Notes: generated by a model from the letters alone, not told the origin. 48,676 nt of DNA from Ilumatobacter sp. (GCA_007693335.1 REDU01000102.1:1-48676), one strand, 5' to 3'. Positions 15,950 through 24,888 are shown, numbered from the stretch's first letter. Translations and numbers: made by a program.

Positions 15950-18889
15950 TCAGGTGAAGTAGCCGAACACGTCGACGATCGTGTGGGTGAGCGGTGAACC
16001 CGCCGCGAGCGGTCCGGCGTCCACCCGGATGCGCATCACCCCGTCGGCCGACGGTGCGATGATGCCGGCGTTGGCCACCGTGGTGCCGGCGAGCGTCCAG
16101 TTCAGCGCGGAGGTGGGTGGCTCGGGACCGTCCGCCGGCCACCCGCTCAGGAAGCCCGGGATCGAGGTGCCGGTGGCGGTGAGGTTCCACACGACGGCCG
16201 TGGGCGACGCCGAGAGCTCGAACGACGCGACATCGCCGGCCCGCACGTCGGCGGTGGCCCCGGAGGTCAGCAGCGCACCGAGTTCCCTGGAGTCGAATGC
16301 CCGCCCCGGCCGCACGGGCACGAATCGACCCCGCTCGGAGCTGGGGGCCGCGGCCGAGGTGATGTAGCCGGTGACATCGGCGATGAGGTGTGCCGAGCCC
16401 CCCGGTCCGAGTTCGGCGTGGAGCCCCACACCGCCGCTCGTGACCGGCACGATCACGGTGTTGGCCGAGGTGGCGCCGTCGGTGAGATTGAGCGTGGACG
16501 TGCGTCCGATCTCGTCGGTTCGCCCACCGGGGAACGCCTGCACGAAGCCGATCCCGCGGGTCTCGGTGGCGGTCACGTTGACGACGAGCGCCGCCACATG
16601 GGCGGGGTTCACGCCGCCGGGAACGCCGAACCCGATCTGTTGCCCGGTCGCAACGGGTACGCCGGTGGAGCGGGTGTCGAGCACGCGCTGGGCCGCCGGG
16701 AGCTCGACGAGCCGACCGGCCGCCACCGGGCCGTCGGAGGATTCGAAGGTGCCCAGTACGTCGATCAGGAGGTCGCCACCCGACGTCGAGTAGATCGAGA
16801 ACGTGCCGTCGGCGCCGACCGGCACCACCATGAAGTTGGGTCGGGTCTGCGTCGCGGTGTCGATGTTCGAGTTCGAGAACCCCGAGAGGGTGGCGCGCCG
16901 GGTGGGGAACGCCTGGGTGAAGCCCGGTCGCTCGGCCGAGACCACCGTCACGTTCGCCACCACGGCGGTGACCTGGTCGGGGTCGGCGCCGGGGATGCGG
17001 TCGACGGGGAGATCGACGATCCGTCCGGGCCACCGGTCGCCGATCAGCGGTGCCGGCCCGATGGGTGAGGTGGGCCGGGTGTCGAGCACCCGCGTGGGTG
17101 TGGCGAGGGGGACGTAGCGCGATGGTTCGCCCGTGACGGCACCGATGGGGGGTGCAGGGAACCGGAACTCGCCGGTGCCCGAGACGTTGTCGCGCCCGGC
17201 GGGCCCGCGGTCGATCACCGTGTGGCGCACGAGGTCACCCAGTGACCGGGAGTCGGCGGCCAGGCCGGCGCCGAGCAGCACGGCAGCACCGCCGGCCACC
17301 ACGGGAGCCGATGCGCTCGTGCCGGAGAAGGTGCCGCCGAACGTGAAACTGGCCGAGCCCGAGGGGGCCGCCACGTCGGGCTTGATGCGACCGTCGTTCG
17401 TGGGCCCCTGGGAGCTGTAGCTGCCGACCACGCCGCTGGCCGGGGGGTCGACCGCCCCGACGGCAACCACTCCGGGGTTCCGCGAGTCGACCACGGGTGT
17501 GGCCGCGGAGAACGGGGCCTGCGTGTGCTCGGCGATGCCGTCGGCGTAGTCGAGGATCTCGAGCACGTCACCTGCGGGGCTGCCGCTGATCAACTGGACC
17601 CGGAGGTAGAACTTCGATCCCGACGGTGGGCACGCCGTGCCGTTGGTGAAGAGCTCGAGCGGTGGGGCGCCGTCGGTCTGACGGAACGTGGACGATGCCA
17701 CGATCTGCCCTGCCTCCGGATTCCCGATGGGCGCGCGGTGGATGAAGACGTCGTAGTCGGTGCGCTGCGCTGGCGGGAGATCCCAGTCGTTCGCCCATCG
17801 AACGCCGCCTGGAGCGATGCACCCGTTGAACGGGAGCCAGGTGTTCGTGCCCGACGGCCCGAACGCCACGTACTCACCCACGAGACGCACGGGCTGGCGG
17901 TAGTAGCGGTCGAGACCACTGTTGCCACCGGAGTTCACCCAGGTGAGTCCCCGGCCGACGGCGTAGTCGGCGAGGGCGGTGAGGGCACCCCGACCGTCGC
18001 CCGGACCGTCGTACCGGCTGCCGAGCGATCGGTTCACGATGCGGACACCCTGCTCGGCGAACCAGTCGACCAGCGCGTAGTAGTCGCTCTCGGTCGCGGC
18101 GCGGCCCACGTAGATCTGGGCGTCGGGGGCCATGTCGCGGATGATCTCGACCACGGCTGGTCCGTGGTCGTCACCGATCTCGGGTGCCGGTGCGAAGAAC
18201 TGCGACGAGCAGTCGGCGCCGAACTCGAGGCAGCGGGCGGTCACTCCGGGGATGGGTTCGGGCCCCATCCGGTCGGTGTCCCAGAACGCCGGGACGTTGA
18301 AGAAGTCGATCACGCCCACCCGCACGCCGGCACCGGTGAAGCCGACCTCGTGCCAGGCGTCGGCCCCGGTGATGGCGACGTGGTCGGCCACCGATCCGCT
18401 CGTGACCAGCCCGCTGGTCGCTCCCGAGCCAGCGAGCCGCTGGGGTCGCACGTCGAGCACCAGCGGGGATCGCAGCGTGGCCGACGTGGCGGCCTCGAGG
18501 TCGAGCACCGACCGGAGCGGCACCTCGGCCAGGACGACCCCCGACGGTGTCTCGGCGATCACCGTGCCACCAGCGTCCGTGACGGCTGCTCGGGCCTCGG
18601 CGGTGCCGTGCCCGCCGGTGACCAGTTCGCCGGTGACCAGTTCGAGGGTGACGGTCTCGTGGCGCCACGGACCGGCCGGAGCGCGTTCGATGGTCGAGCG
18701 GAGATCGAGGCTGGCCAGCTCACCGTGATCGTCGCCGTGATCGTCCCCGTGATCGTGCCCGTGATCGTGCCCGTGCTGGGCGTCCGGGCCGTGGGCTCCG
18801 GCGGTGGCCGTGTCGACGATGCTCGACGGGCCGGCGAGCACGATCGTCGCGACCAGCGCCAGCCGGCGCGCCATGCTCGCCGGGCGCAC
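15950..18889 (-). CDS. secreted S8 (subtilisin-like) serine protease with three C-terminal VLDTR/DVxGYF repeats
   Basis: A 979-residue exported protease. A signal peptide (MARRLALVATIVLAG) is followed by a His/Asp-rich segment at about 33-57 built from 12-bp DNA repeats, a pro-region, and the catalytic domain. The catalytic Asp is D195 (VGVIDFFN, where most subtilases have DTG/DSG), the His is H242 (DDHGPAV) and the Ser is S525 (GTSASAP), with the oxyanion Asn in NSGGNSG. From about 590 to the end there are three copies of a roughly 130-residue module, each opening near VLDTR/AFDSR and closing DVLGTF, DVTGYI or DVFGYF. Such modules are common in actinobacterial secreted proteins. The start is GTG 18889, 2 bp after the S9 gene, or ATG 18874. 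Confidence 0.88.
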   Translation of the reverse strand: MRPASMARRLALVATIVLAGPSSIVDTATAGAHGPDAQHGHDHGHDHGDDHGDDHGELASLDLRSTIERAPAGPWRHETVTLELVTGELVTGGHGTAEARAAVTDAGGTVIAETPSGVVLAEVPLRSVLDLEAATSATLRSPLVLDVRPQRLAGSGATSGLVTSGSVADHVAITGADAWHEVGFTGAGVRVGVIDFFNVPAFWDTDRMGPEPIPGVTARCLEFGADCSSQFFAPAPEIGDDHGPAVVEIIRDMAPDAQIYVGRAATESDYYALVDWFAEQGVRIVNRSLGSRYDGPGDGRGALTALADYAVGRGLTWVNSGGNSGLDRYYRQPVRLVGEYVAFGPSGTNTWLPFNGCIAPGGVRWANDWDLPPAQRTDYDVFIHRAPIGNPEAGQIVASSTFRQTDGAPPLELFTNGTACPPSGSKFYLRVQLISGSPAGDVLEILDYADGIAEHTQAPFSAATPVVDSRNPGVVAVGAVDPPASGVVGSYSSQGPTNDGRIKPDVAAPSGSASFTFGGTFSGTSASAPVVAGGAAVLLGAGLAADSRSLGDLVRHTVIDRGPAGRDNVSGTGEFRFPAPPIGAVTGEPSRYVPLATPTRVLDTRPTSPIGPAPLIGDRWPGRIVDLPVDRIPGADPDQVTAVVANVTVVSAERPGFTQAFPTRRATLSGFSNSNIDTATQTRPNFMVVPVGADGTFSIYSTSGGDLLIDVLGTFESSDGPVAAGRLVELPAAQRVLDTRSTGVPVATGQQIGFGVPGGVNPAHVAALVVNVTATETRGIGFVQAFPGGRTDEIGRTSTLNLTDGATSANTVIVPVTSGGVGLHAELGPGGSAHLIADVTGYITSAAAPSSERGRFVPVRPGRAFDSRELGALLTSGATADVRAGDVASFELSASPTAVVWNLTATGTSIPGFLSGWPADGPEPPTSALNWTLAGTTVANAGIIAPSADGVMRIRVDAGPLAAGSPLTHTIVDVFGYFT
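18723..18770. repeat. 12-bp tandem repeats encoding the His/Asp-rich segment of the S8 protease
   Basis: Four units of CCGTGATCGTSS lie head to tail (18723, 18735, 18747, 18759), with a decayed fifth. On the minus strand they encode His-Asp-His-Gly and Asp-Asp-His-Gly units. Confidence 0.85.
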
Positions 18890-18891
18890 GG

Positions 18892-20874
18892 TCAGTCCCC
18901 GTGACCGTTCGTGTCGGGCATCAGGTGCTCGGCGAAGAACTCGAGGATGATCTCGGCGCGCATCCGGCGGTGCACCGGCGACCCCGCCCGTGAGAGCTCG
19001 TGGTTCTCGCCCGGGAACCGGTAGAAGGTGACGTCGCGACCCAGCAGGCGCAAGGTGATCCAGAGCTCTTCGGCCTGGTTGACCGGGCAGCGCAAGTCCT
19101 CCTCGGAGTGGATGATGAGCATCGGGGTGTGGATGTCGCGGGCGAGCATGATCGGCGACATCCTGAGGTACTCCTCGGGGTCGTCCACGGCGTTGGGTCC
19201 GTGGATCGTCCGGAACCCGGTGGCGATGTCACTGGCCCATTCCTCCGAGAGCATGTTGTTGACGGCGCGTTCGGAGCAGAACGCCCGGAAGCGGTTGCCG
19301 TGACGAGCCGCCAGCATCGTTGCCATGTAGCCGCCGTAGCTGCCGCCGATCATCCCGACGCGGGTGGGGTCGCAGAAGTCGTAGCGTTCGAGCGCGGTGT
19401 CGAGCACCGCCATGACGTCGTCCACGTCGACCGTGCCCCAGCCGGTACCCGGCACCGTCGGGTGCTTCGGCCCCATGATCGCCTGGCCCCACGCGGTGTG
19501 GCGACCGCTGCCGCCGCGAGGGTTCGACATGAGTACCACGAACCCGGCCGCGGCCTGCATCTGGGCCTCGTCGAAGAACGACTCGCCGTACTGGGTGAAA
19601 GGGCCGCCGTGCACGTTCACCAGCACGGGGTAGCGCTGCTGCGGGTCGAAGTCGCGCGGCCGCATGATCCAGGCATCGATCTCGTCGGAGCCGCCGTCGG
19701 CACCGCCCGTGCACGGCGCGGCGAACTTCTCCCACCCCGGGTAGTGCCGGGTGAGCGTGGTGAGGGCCGTGTCGGCACCGTCGCGGATCACTCGGATCTC
19801 GCTCGCGTGTGCGGCGGTGGTGCACGCGTAGGCGATCACGCCGGCGCGGGTGTCGGCCGAGAACGCCGTGATCGGACCCGAGGTGAGCGCGACCGGCCCG
19901 CTGCCGTCGACCGGCACGCGGTACAGGTGGTGGTCGCCGCGATCCTCGGCCCCGGCGAGCACGGTGTCGGGGCCGAGCCAGCAGGGCAACTGGGGGGTGG
20001 TGTACGACGCGAAGCTGCGGTCGATCGTCTCGCTGATCCAGTGGTGTTCTCCACCCTCGATCGGGATCACCCCCACCTTGCCGTTCTGCGAGCTGACCAT
20101 GGGGTCGTCGGTGCCCAGGAACGCCACCTGTGAACCGTCGGGGGAGACGGCGGGGAACCCGTAGTTGCCGGTCTGGTGGGTGAGCGCCCGGATCTCGCCG
20201 TCGAGTGGCACGACGTAGAGATCTTCGGCCATGTCGAGGTCCCATGTGTCGTGGCGCTGGGCCGAGGTCACGACCGCGCTGGAGTCGGGGAGCCAGGAGA
20301 CTCCGCCGTGCTGGAACTCCCCGGGCGTGAGGTTGCGCGGCCGACCGGTGCCGTCGGCGGCCACGACGTAGATGTGCCTGGGGCGGTCGAACACCCAGTC
20401 CTCGCCGTTGAGGCGCGAGAAGAAGCGCTCGATCCGGCGCGGCGCCTGCCAGCTGACGTCGTCGGCCTCGTAGCGTTCGTGCCGGGTGCGGCTGGTGAAC
20501 GCGAGCCACCGGCCGTCGGGCGACCACGTCACATCGGTGATCGCCTCGGGCAGCGTGCAGACCGTACGGACCTCACCGGGGCCGCCCACCGGGAGGACGT
20601 GCAAGGTGGCATCACCGGTCTTCTCGCCCCGCCGTGAGGTGAAGGCCAGGAACCGTCCGTCGGGCGACCAGGCGGGCGTGCCGTCGTGTGGTCCGGCGCT
20701 GACGGGTGCGTGGTCCAGCCACACCCGACGCACGTTGGTGTTCCGGTCGAGGTCGACGGTCGACACCACGAAGGCCACGCTGGTCCCGTCGGGCGAGAGC
20801 GCCGGCGTGCCGGCTGCTGTGTGTCCGTCGATCAGATCGGTTGCGATGGCCGTGTGACTCTCGGTGCGCTCCAC
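18892..20874 (-). CDS. S9-family peptidase (prolyl oligopeptidase/acylaminoacyl-peptidase type)
   Basis: A 660-residue serine peptidase with an N-terminal WD40/TolB-like beta-propeller and a C-terminal alpha/beta-hydrolase domain. The propeller blades show repeated SPDG motifs (ALSPDGTSVAF, WSPDGRFLAF, WSPDGRWLAF, SPDGSQVAF). The catalytic Ser is S512 in GGSYGGYMA, the Asp is in IIHSEEDLRCP and the His in GENHELSR. These enzymes remove residues from short or N-acylated peptides in the cytoplasm; no signal is seen. GTG 20874 follows TACGGT (20882-20887) by seven bases. A longer form from ATG 20907 would start upstream of that promoter. The secreted S8 protease follows 2 bp after the stop. Confidence 0.92.
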   Translation of the reverse strand: MERTESHTAIATDLIDGHTAAGTPALSPDGTSVAFVVSTVDLDRNTNVRRVWLDHAPVSAGPHDGTPAWSPDGRFLAFTSRRGEKTGDATLHVLPVGGPGEVRTVCTLPEAITDVTWSPDGRWLAFTSRTRHERYEADDVSWQAPRRIERFFSRLNGEDWVFDRPRHIYVVAADGTGRPRNLTPGEFQHGGVSWLPDSSAVVTSAQRHDTWDLDMAEDLYVVPLDGEIRALTHQTGNYGFPAVSPDGSQVAFLGTDDPMVSSQNGKVGVIPIEGGEHHWISETIDRSFASYTTPQLPCWLGPDTVLAGAEDRGDHHLYRVPVDGSGPVALTSGPITAFSADTRAGVIAYACTTAAHASEIRVIRDGADTALTTLTRHYPGWEKFAAPCTGGADGGSDEIDAWIMRPRDFDPQQRYPVLVNVHGGPFTQYGESFFDEAQMQAAAGFVVLMSNPRGGSGRHTAWGQAIMGPKHPTVPGTGWGTVDVDDVMAVLDTALERYDFCDPTRVGMIGGSYGGYMATMLAARHGNRFRAFCSERAVNNMLSEEWASDIATGFRTIHGPNAVDDPEEYLRMSPIMLARDIHTPMLIIHSEEDLRCPVNQAEELWITLRLLGRDVTFYRFPGENHELSRAGSPVHRRMRAEIILEFFAEHLMPDTNGHGD

Positions 20875-20881
20875 CGTGCCG

Positions 20882-20887
20882 ACCGTA
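20882..20887 (-). promoter_or_regulatory. -10 box, leaderless promoter of S9-S8 peptidase unit
   Basis: TACGGT on the minus strand, seven bases before GTG 20874; it decides this start. Confidence 0.55.
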
Positions 20888-20922
20888 CCCCAGCGCTGCG
20901 CGATCATCCCGACGGATGACGA

Positions 20923-21969
20923 CTACTCGGCGATGCCGACCGGTGCGCCGTCGATGATCTGGTCGAGGTACTCGCTCATCCCGTATCCCACGGCAGGTGC
21001 GGACCCGTCACCGCGGTCGATCTCCCAGCGGGTCATGGCCTCGGAGATCCGGGTCTGGAGCCACTCGCCGTCGGGCGTCTGGCGCCGGTTGCGGAGCGGG
21101 ATCAGGCTCACGGCGTCGCCGGTGAAGCGCCACTCCCGATCCGAACGACTCGATCGGATCACACCGGTCACGCGCTGGTGGTACTGCTCGTCACCCCGCG
21201 TCTCGGTCGTGATCTCGACCTGGTCGCACAGGTGCAGCGTGCCGTTGTCCCACACGAAGCCACCGCGGGTACCCGGACCGTCCCTGCGCGCCACCCGACT
21301 CGCCATGAACCCGAGGTCACGGTCGACGTTCGCGGTGAGCCAGCGGTAGTACCACGGGGCCTGCCAGAAGCGCGGGCCCCACGAGTGGTCGCGGAGACCG
21401 CACCCGGCGATCTCCCACTCCTCGTCGCCCACCCGGATGGTGCCGGTGGCCTCGACGAGCTGCTCGTAGTGCCCCTTCGCGAACTCCTCACCGGGCTTCT
21501 CGTGCGGGGTGTCGGGTTCGCCGCCGAACATGCTGGGTCGGCCCTGTCCGGTGAACGTCAGGTGCACCTCGCACGTCTCGGTCGGGTTGTTCGTGAACGC
21601 GGCCTTGGGGTCGGCCATCTGCTCGGGCTCGTCGAGGACGAGCACCTTGCCGGTGTACTCGACGCGGAGCTCCTCGAACGGCGTCACCATCGTCCATGTG
21701 AGCCCCCCGGCGTCGAGGGCGTCGTTGTTCTCGATGGCCGGTCGCTTGAACATGAACCCGACCCGACGACGATCGCTGCCCGGTGCGGGCGGGAGGTAGA
21801 GGCACACGGTCATCTCGGCCTGGCCCTCGTTCGCCCGGTTCCCCATCCGGAACCATCCACCCATCTGCTGGGTGGGGTCGAAGCAATTGATGTACATGCT
21901 CTCGTTGAAGTTCGGCTCGGGGCCGAGTTCGTGCATGTACTCGTCGGATTCGTCCAGTCTCACGGCCAT
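20923..21969 (-). CDS. AttH/CrtC-like lipocalin-fold protein (DUF7064/DUF7065-type)
   Basis: A 348-residue soluble protein resembling the two-domain lipocalin-like proteins related to AttH and hydroxyneurosporene synthase. The best marks are NFNESMYINCFDP near the N-terminus, and the block IAGCGLRDHSWGPRFWQAPWYYRWL, where RDHSWGPR is the family's signature. Proteins of this kind often sit among actinobacterial lipid- or sterol-degradation genes, but no reaction is established. ATG 21969 follows TACGGT (21976-21981) by six bases. The exact subfamily name is from memory and less certain than the fold. Confidence 0.72.
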   Translation of the reverse strand: MAVRLDESDEYMHELGPEPNFNESMYINCFDPTQQMGGWFRMGNRANEGQAEMTVCLYLPPAPGSDRRRVGFMFKRPAIENNDALDAGGLTWTMVTPFEELRVEYTGKVLVLDEPEQMADPKAAFTNNPTETCEVHLTFTGQGRPSMFGGEPDTPHEKPGEEFAKGHYEQLVEATGTIRVGDEEWEIAGCGLRDHSWGPRFWQAPWYYRWLTANVDRDLGFMASRVARRDGPGTRGGFVWDNGTLHLCDQVEITTETRGDEQYHQRVTGVIRSSRSDREWRFTGDAVSLIPLRNRRQTPDGEWLQTRISEAMTRWEIDRGDGSAPAVGYGMSEYLDQIIDGAPVGIAE

Positions 21970-21975
21970 CTCGTC

Positions 21976-21981
21976 ACCGTA
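21976..21981 (-). promoter_or_regulatory. -10 box, leaderless promoter of AttH-like gene
   Basis: TACGGT on the minus strand, six bases before ATG 21969. Confidence 0.55.
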
Positions 21982-22043
21982 CGGCCCGTCGACTCGCCAG
22001 CTCCCACTGAACGACCGTCCAGATGTGCCCGATCCCGGATGTC

Positions 22044-22313
22044 TCAGTCCCAGAGGGACAGCTGCTCCCAGGTCACGGCCACGTCGCTCACGACCGACCA
22101 GCGCAGGCGACCGCGTGGCCCGGGACGTCGCACCTCGAGCCGCTCCGGGCGGAGCGAGCGGGCGTTGCCGTCGGGATCGCGCAGTGTGATGCTCCCGTCA
22201 GGTGCCACCCCCGACACCGTGCCGGTCACCCAGCGACCGCGTTCGTGGCGGCGGAACCGCACGGCCTCGCCGTGGTGCAGGCCGAGTCGGCGGAGGAGAC
22301 GGGGATCGGTCAC
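22044..22313 (-). CDS. small hypothetical protein (possible SH3-like barrel)
   Basis: An 89-residue protein of unknown function. It is Arg-rich and predicted to be mostly beta: GEAVRFRRHERGRWVTGTVSGVAPDGSITLRDPDG resembles a small SH3-like or Tudor-like barrel with alternating strands and turns, followed by LRPERLEVRR and a C-terminal TWEQLSLWD. GTG 22313 was chosen because the family-like pattern begins there. It lies 37 bp downstream of the SDR gene on the same strand and has no -10 box of its own, so it is probably transcribed with it. A nucleic-acid-binding role is a guess from charge. Confidence 0.6.
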   Translation of the reverse strand: MTDPRLLRRLGLHHGEAVRFRRHERGRWVTGTVSGVAPDGSITLRDPDGNARSLRPERLEVRRPGPRGRLRWSVVSDVAVTWEQLSLWD

Positions 22314-22350
22314 GGTTCGCCGAGGGTGTGCTGGGGGGCGGGCGGCGGAC

Positions 22351-23148
22351 TCAGGCGCCGTCGGACGCCTCGGCCACCCGACGCTGCAGCTTGCGCATGC
22401 CGGCCAGCCATCGCTCCGGTTGATCGCCCTTGAGACGGAGGTAGTCGGCCACCTCGGGGTGCGGGAACACGAAGAACTCCTCCGCCTCGATGGCCGCGTG
22501 CGCGGCCTCGGCCACGTCGTCGGGTTCGAGCACGATGCCGGCCATCCGGACCACGTTGCCGCCGGCCCCCGCTCCGAGTCCGTCGCCGGCACGCAACATG
22601 TGGGTGTTCACGCCCTGTGGGCACAGGCAGCTGACCCGCACACCCTGGTCGCCGTAGGTGATCGACATCCACTCGGCGAACGCCACCGCCGCGTGCTTGG
22701 TGACGCTGTACGGCGCCGAGCCGATCTGTGCCAGCACCCCCGCTGCCGAGGCCGTCGAGCAGAAGTAGCCCTCGCCGCGGGCGAGCCAACCGGGCAGCAG
22801 GTGCTTGGCGGCCCAACGATGGGCATGCACGTTGACGGCGAACGACGCGTCCCACACCTCGTCGGAACTCATCGGATCGCCACCGAAGCCCACGCCCGCG
22901 TTGGCGAAGAACAGGTCGATCGGTCCGAACGCCGCCTCCGCGGCCTCGATCAGCGTCACGTTGCCGGCTTCGGTGCCCACGTCGGCGATCACCTCGACCG
23001 TGCCGGGCAGACCGTCGGCCGCCTCGGCCACGCCGTCGCGGTCGGCCAGCACCACCTTGGCCCCCGCCGCGTGGAACCGGCGCGCGAGCGCTGCGCCGAT
23101 CCCTCGAGCTGCGCCGGTGACGACCACGTGTTTGCCATTGAGTTGCAT
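22351..23148 (-). CDS. short-chain dehydrogenase/reductase (SDR)
   Basis: A 265-residue classical SDR. The NAD(P)-binding TGAARGIG is at 11-18, NAG at 83-85, and the catalytic Tyr147-x3-Lys151 is in APYSVTKHA with a Ser in CSTASAAG. The Asp in VVLADRDG at the end of beta-2 favours NAD over NADP. The substrate is probably a hydroxy-acyl or alcohol compound but cannot be specified. ATG 23148 follows TACGAT (23155-23160) by six bases. It diverges from a 70-residue gene and leads a two-gene unit with the 89-residue protein. Confidence 0.9.
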   Translation of the reverse strand: MQLNGKHVVVTGAARGIGAALARRFHAAGAKVVLADRDGVAEAADGLPGTVEVIADVGTEAGNVTLIEAAEAAFGPIDLFFANAGVGFGGDPMSSDEVWDASFAVNVHAHRWAAKHLLPGWLARGEGYFCSTASAAGVLAQIGSAPYSVTKHAAVAFAEWMSITYGDQGVRVSCLCPQGVNTHMLRAGDGLGAGAGGNVVRMAGIVLEPDDVAEAAHAAIEAEEFFVFPHPEVADYLRLKGDQPERWLAGMRKLQRRVAEASDGA

Positions 23149-23154
23149 GTCACC

Positions 23155-23160
23155 ATCGTA
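23155..23160 (-). promoter_or_regulatory. -10 box, leaderless promoter of SDR gene
   Basis: TACGAT on the minus strand, six bases before ATG 23148. Confidence 0.55.
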
Positions 23161-23188
23161 GGTACGCGCGCGACCGCCGAAAGGTCGA

Positions 23189-23194
23189 TACCGT
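23189..23194 (+). promoter_or_regulatory. -10 box of 70-residue hypothetical gene
   Basis: TACCGT eight bases before ATG 23203. Confidence 0.5.
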
Positions 23195-23202
23195 GTTGGT
23201 CA

Positions 23203-23415
23203 ATGACAGACCAGCAGCTCTCCGTTCAGCAGCTCGACGTCCACCCCGCCGTCGGCGAAGTTCCGCACGACAGCGAAGCAGTGATCCGCGACGCGCTCGG
23301 CGTGATCGACGGCGCCCTCGCTCAGATGCTCCGCCGTGAGCTCGTCTCGTCCGGCGAGGTGGCAGATCTGCTCCTCGACGTGCGCACGTTGCTCACCACC
23401 ACCACGTCGAGCTGA
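23203..23415 (+). CDS. small hypothetical protein
   Basis: A 70-residue acidic, soluble protein that I do not recognise. The N-terminal half is Gln/Val-rich (MTDQQLSVQQLDV). The rest is likely two amphipathic helices (SEAVIRDALGVIDGALAQML and SSGEVADLLLDVRTLL) ending in Thr/Ser. The ATG with TACCGT eight bases before it argues that it is a real, independently transcribed gene rather than a shadow. It diverges from the SDR and converges with the WS/DGAT gene. Confidence 0.6.
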   Translation: MTDQQLSVQQLDVHPAVGEVPHDSEAVIRDALGVIDGALAQMLRRELVSSGEVADLLLDVRTLLTTTTSS

Positions 23416-23464
23416 CGACGCTGCTCGTTCGTCGGCCTGGCGGTCGACGTCGAGCGCTCACGAA

Positions 23465-24844
23465 TCAGGCCGCCACCAGGTCGGCCATGGCCCGCTCGAG
23501 CGAACGTGCCAGCAGGGCCGGATCGGCCACCGCCGCGGTGTCGATGTTGAGACACATGTCGAGGCTGCCCAGGTACGACAACAACGTCATGTTGAACGCC
23601 ACGCCGGCGAGCGGTCCCACCGGGTAGTTCTCGAGCAACTGCGCGCCCGCCACGTACATCGGGACCGGCGAGCCCTTCACGTTCGAGGTGGCGAAGTCGA
23701 CGGTCTGCGCCTGCTGTCGGGCGAGACGCGTCACCAGCGAGGTGGGGAGCGTCGATGCCAGGGTCGCCAACGTGTCGAGCCCGGCCCCCAGGCTCTGCTC
23801 GCGGGCAGAGAGCGTGGCCTCGTGGATGGCGGCGAACCGCTCGCCGATCGGCATGTCGGCGGTCGGAACCAGCAGGCGCACCAACGAGAACGCGTTCGCC
23901 CCCGATGACTCGGTGCGGGTGCTGATGGCCATCGACGCCCGGAGCGACTCGACCGGCGACCCCATCTCGCGGTGGTAGCGCGAGGCCGCATCGGTGGCGG
24001 CCGTGAGGAACGCGGTGTTCAACGTGCCGCCCAGGCGCTTGGCCGCCGCCTTGGTCTCGTGGAACGGCGCCCGTGCCACCTCGAGTCGTCGACGCAGCGA
24101 GCGCTCGGTCCACAGTGGCGACCGCGCGTGCTCGGTGTCGGACAGCTGGCTGACGATGCCGCGGAACGTGTGGGCGGCAGCACTGCTGGCATCGGGCAAC
24201 TGGGTCGGGTCCGACAGCAGCTCTTTCACCTGTCGCACCACGCCGATCGGCAGCCGCATACTCCCGGCCAGGAACTCGCGCAGCGCGACCACGCCGGAGT
24301 CGTCGACCGGCTGATGCGCCGCCACTGTGTCGGGATCGATGGGGGGTGGCTCCGGGGCATCGCGCTCGAAGTCGAAGAACTCGAGTGACAGCTGCACCCC
24401 CCGCTCACCGTCGGTGATCGTGTGGTGCAGTTTCTCGATGAGCGCAGCCTTGCCGCCGCGCAGGCCCTCCACCACCACGAACTGCCACAGGGGCCGCGTG
24501 CGATCGAACGGATCCGCCACCACCAGGGTGGCCAGATCGAGCAGCTGGCGCAGGGTGCCCGGCTTGGGGAGCGCGATCCGTCGCACGTGCAGATCGATGT
24601 CGAAATCCGGATCCTCCACCCACATCGGCGCCGACAGGTTGGCCGGCACCGGCGCCACCCGTTGCCGCAGACGAGGGATCGCGTAGCTGGCGCGCTCCAT
24701 GCGCCGGCGGAGCTGGTCGAAATCGGGCTTCCGGTCGAGCACCGACACGTTCGCGAAGGTGGACGTCAGGTGTGGATCCTTCTCCAACCGCCACATCAGG
24801 CCTTCGGCGTCGCTCATCTTGCGGTCGAAGAACATCTCGGACAT
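23465..24844 (-). CDS. wax ester synthase/diacylglycerol acyltransferase (WS/DGAT)
   Basis: A 459-residue acyltransferase that makes triacylglycerol or wax esters from acyl-CoA, typical of oil-storing actinobacteria. The catalytic HHxxxDG is complete at 140-146 (HHTITDG). The N-terminal MSDAEGLMWRLEKDP, the DPFDRTRPLWQFVVVEGL region and the C-terminal NVKGSPVPMYVAGAQL with YPVGPLAGVAFNMTLLSYLG are family marks. ATG 24844 follows TAGCGT (24852-24857) by seven bases; the frame is open upstream only as a shadow. It could draw on the acyl-CoA pool handled by the nearby ACAD and FadD enzymes. Confidence 0.92.
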   Translation of the reverse strand: MSEMFFDRKMSDAEGLMWRLEKDPHLTSTFANVSVLDRKPDFDQLRRRMERASYAIPRLRQRVAPVPANLSAPMWVEDPDFDIDLHVRRIALPKPGTLRQLLDLATLVVADPFDRTRPLWQFVVVEGLRGGKAALIEKLHHTITDGERGVQLSLEFFDFERDAPEPPPIDPDTVAAHQPVDDSGVVALREFLAGSMRLPIGVVRQVKELLSDPTQLPDASSAAAHTFRGIVSQLSDTEHARSPLWTERSLRRRLEVARAPFHETKAAAKRLGGTLNTAFLTAATDAASRYHREMGSPVESLRASMAISTRTESSGANAFSLVRLLVPTADMPIGERFAAIHEATLSAREQSLGAGLDTLATLASTLPTSLVTRLARQQAQTVDFATSNVKGSPVPMYVAGAQLLENYPVGPLAGVAFNMTLLSYLGSLDMCLNIDTAAVADPALLARSLERAMADLVAA

Positions 24845-24851
24845 CCCGGGC

Positions 24852-24857
24852 ACGCTA
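24852..24857 (-). promoter_or_regulatory. -10 box, leaderless promoter of WS/DGAT gene
   Basis: TAGCGT on the minus strand, seven bases before ATG 24844. Confidence 0.55.
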
Positions 24858-24888
24858 CCCGAGCAGCTCAGAGGCGGTGGCGGCGGTG

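Noticed and set aside
20875..20907. Longer S9 peptidase starting at ATG 20907
   Set aside because: The -10 box at 20882-20887 would place the transcript start downstream of that ATG.
21178..23415. Plus-strand frame of about 745 codons
   Set aside because: Shadow of the AttH-like and SDR genes; only its last 70 codons, which carry their own -10 box and ATG, were kept.
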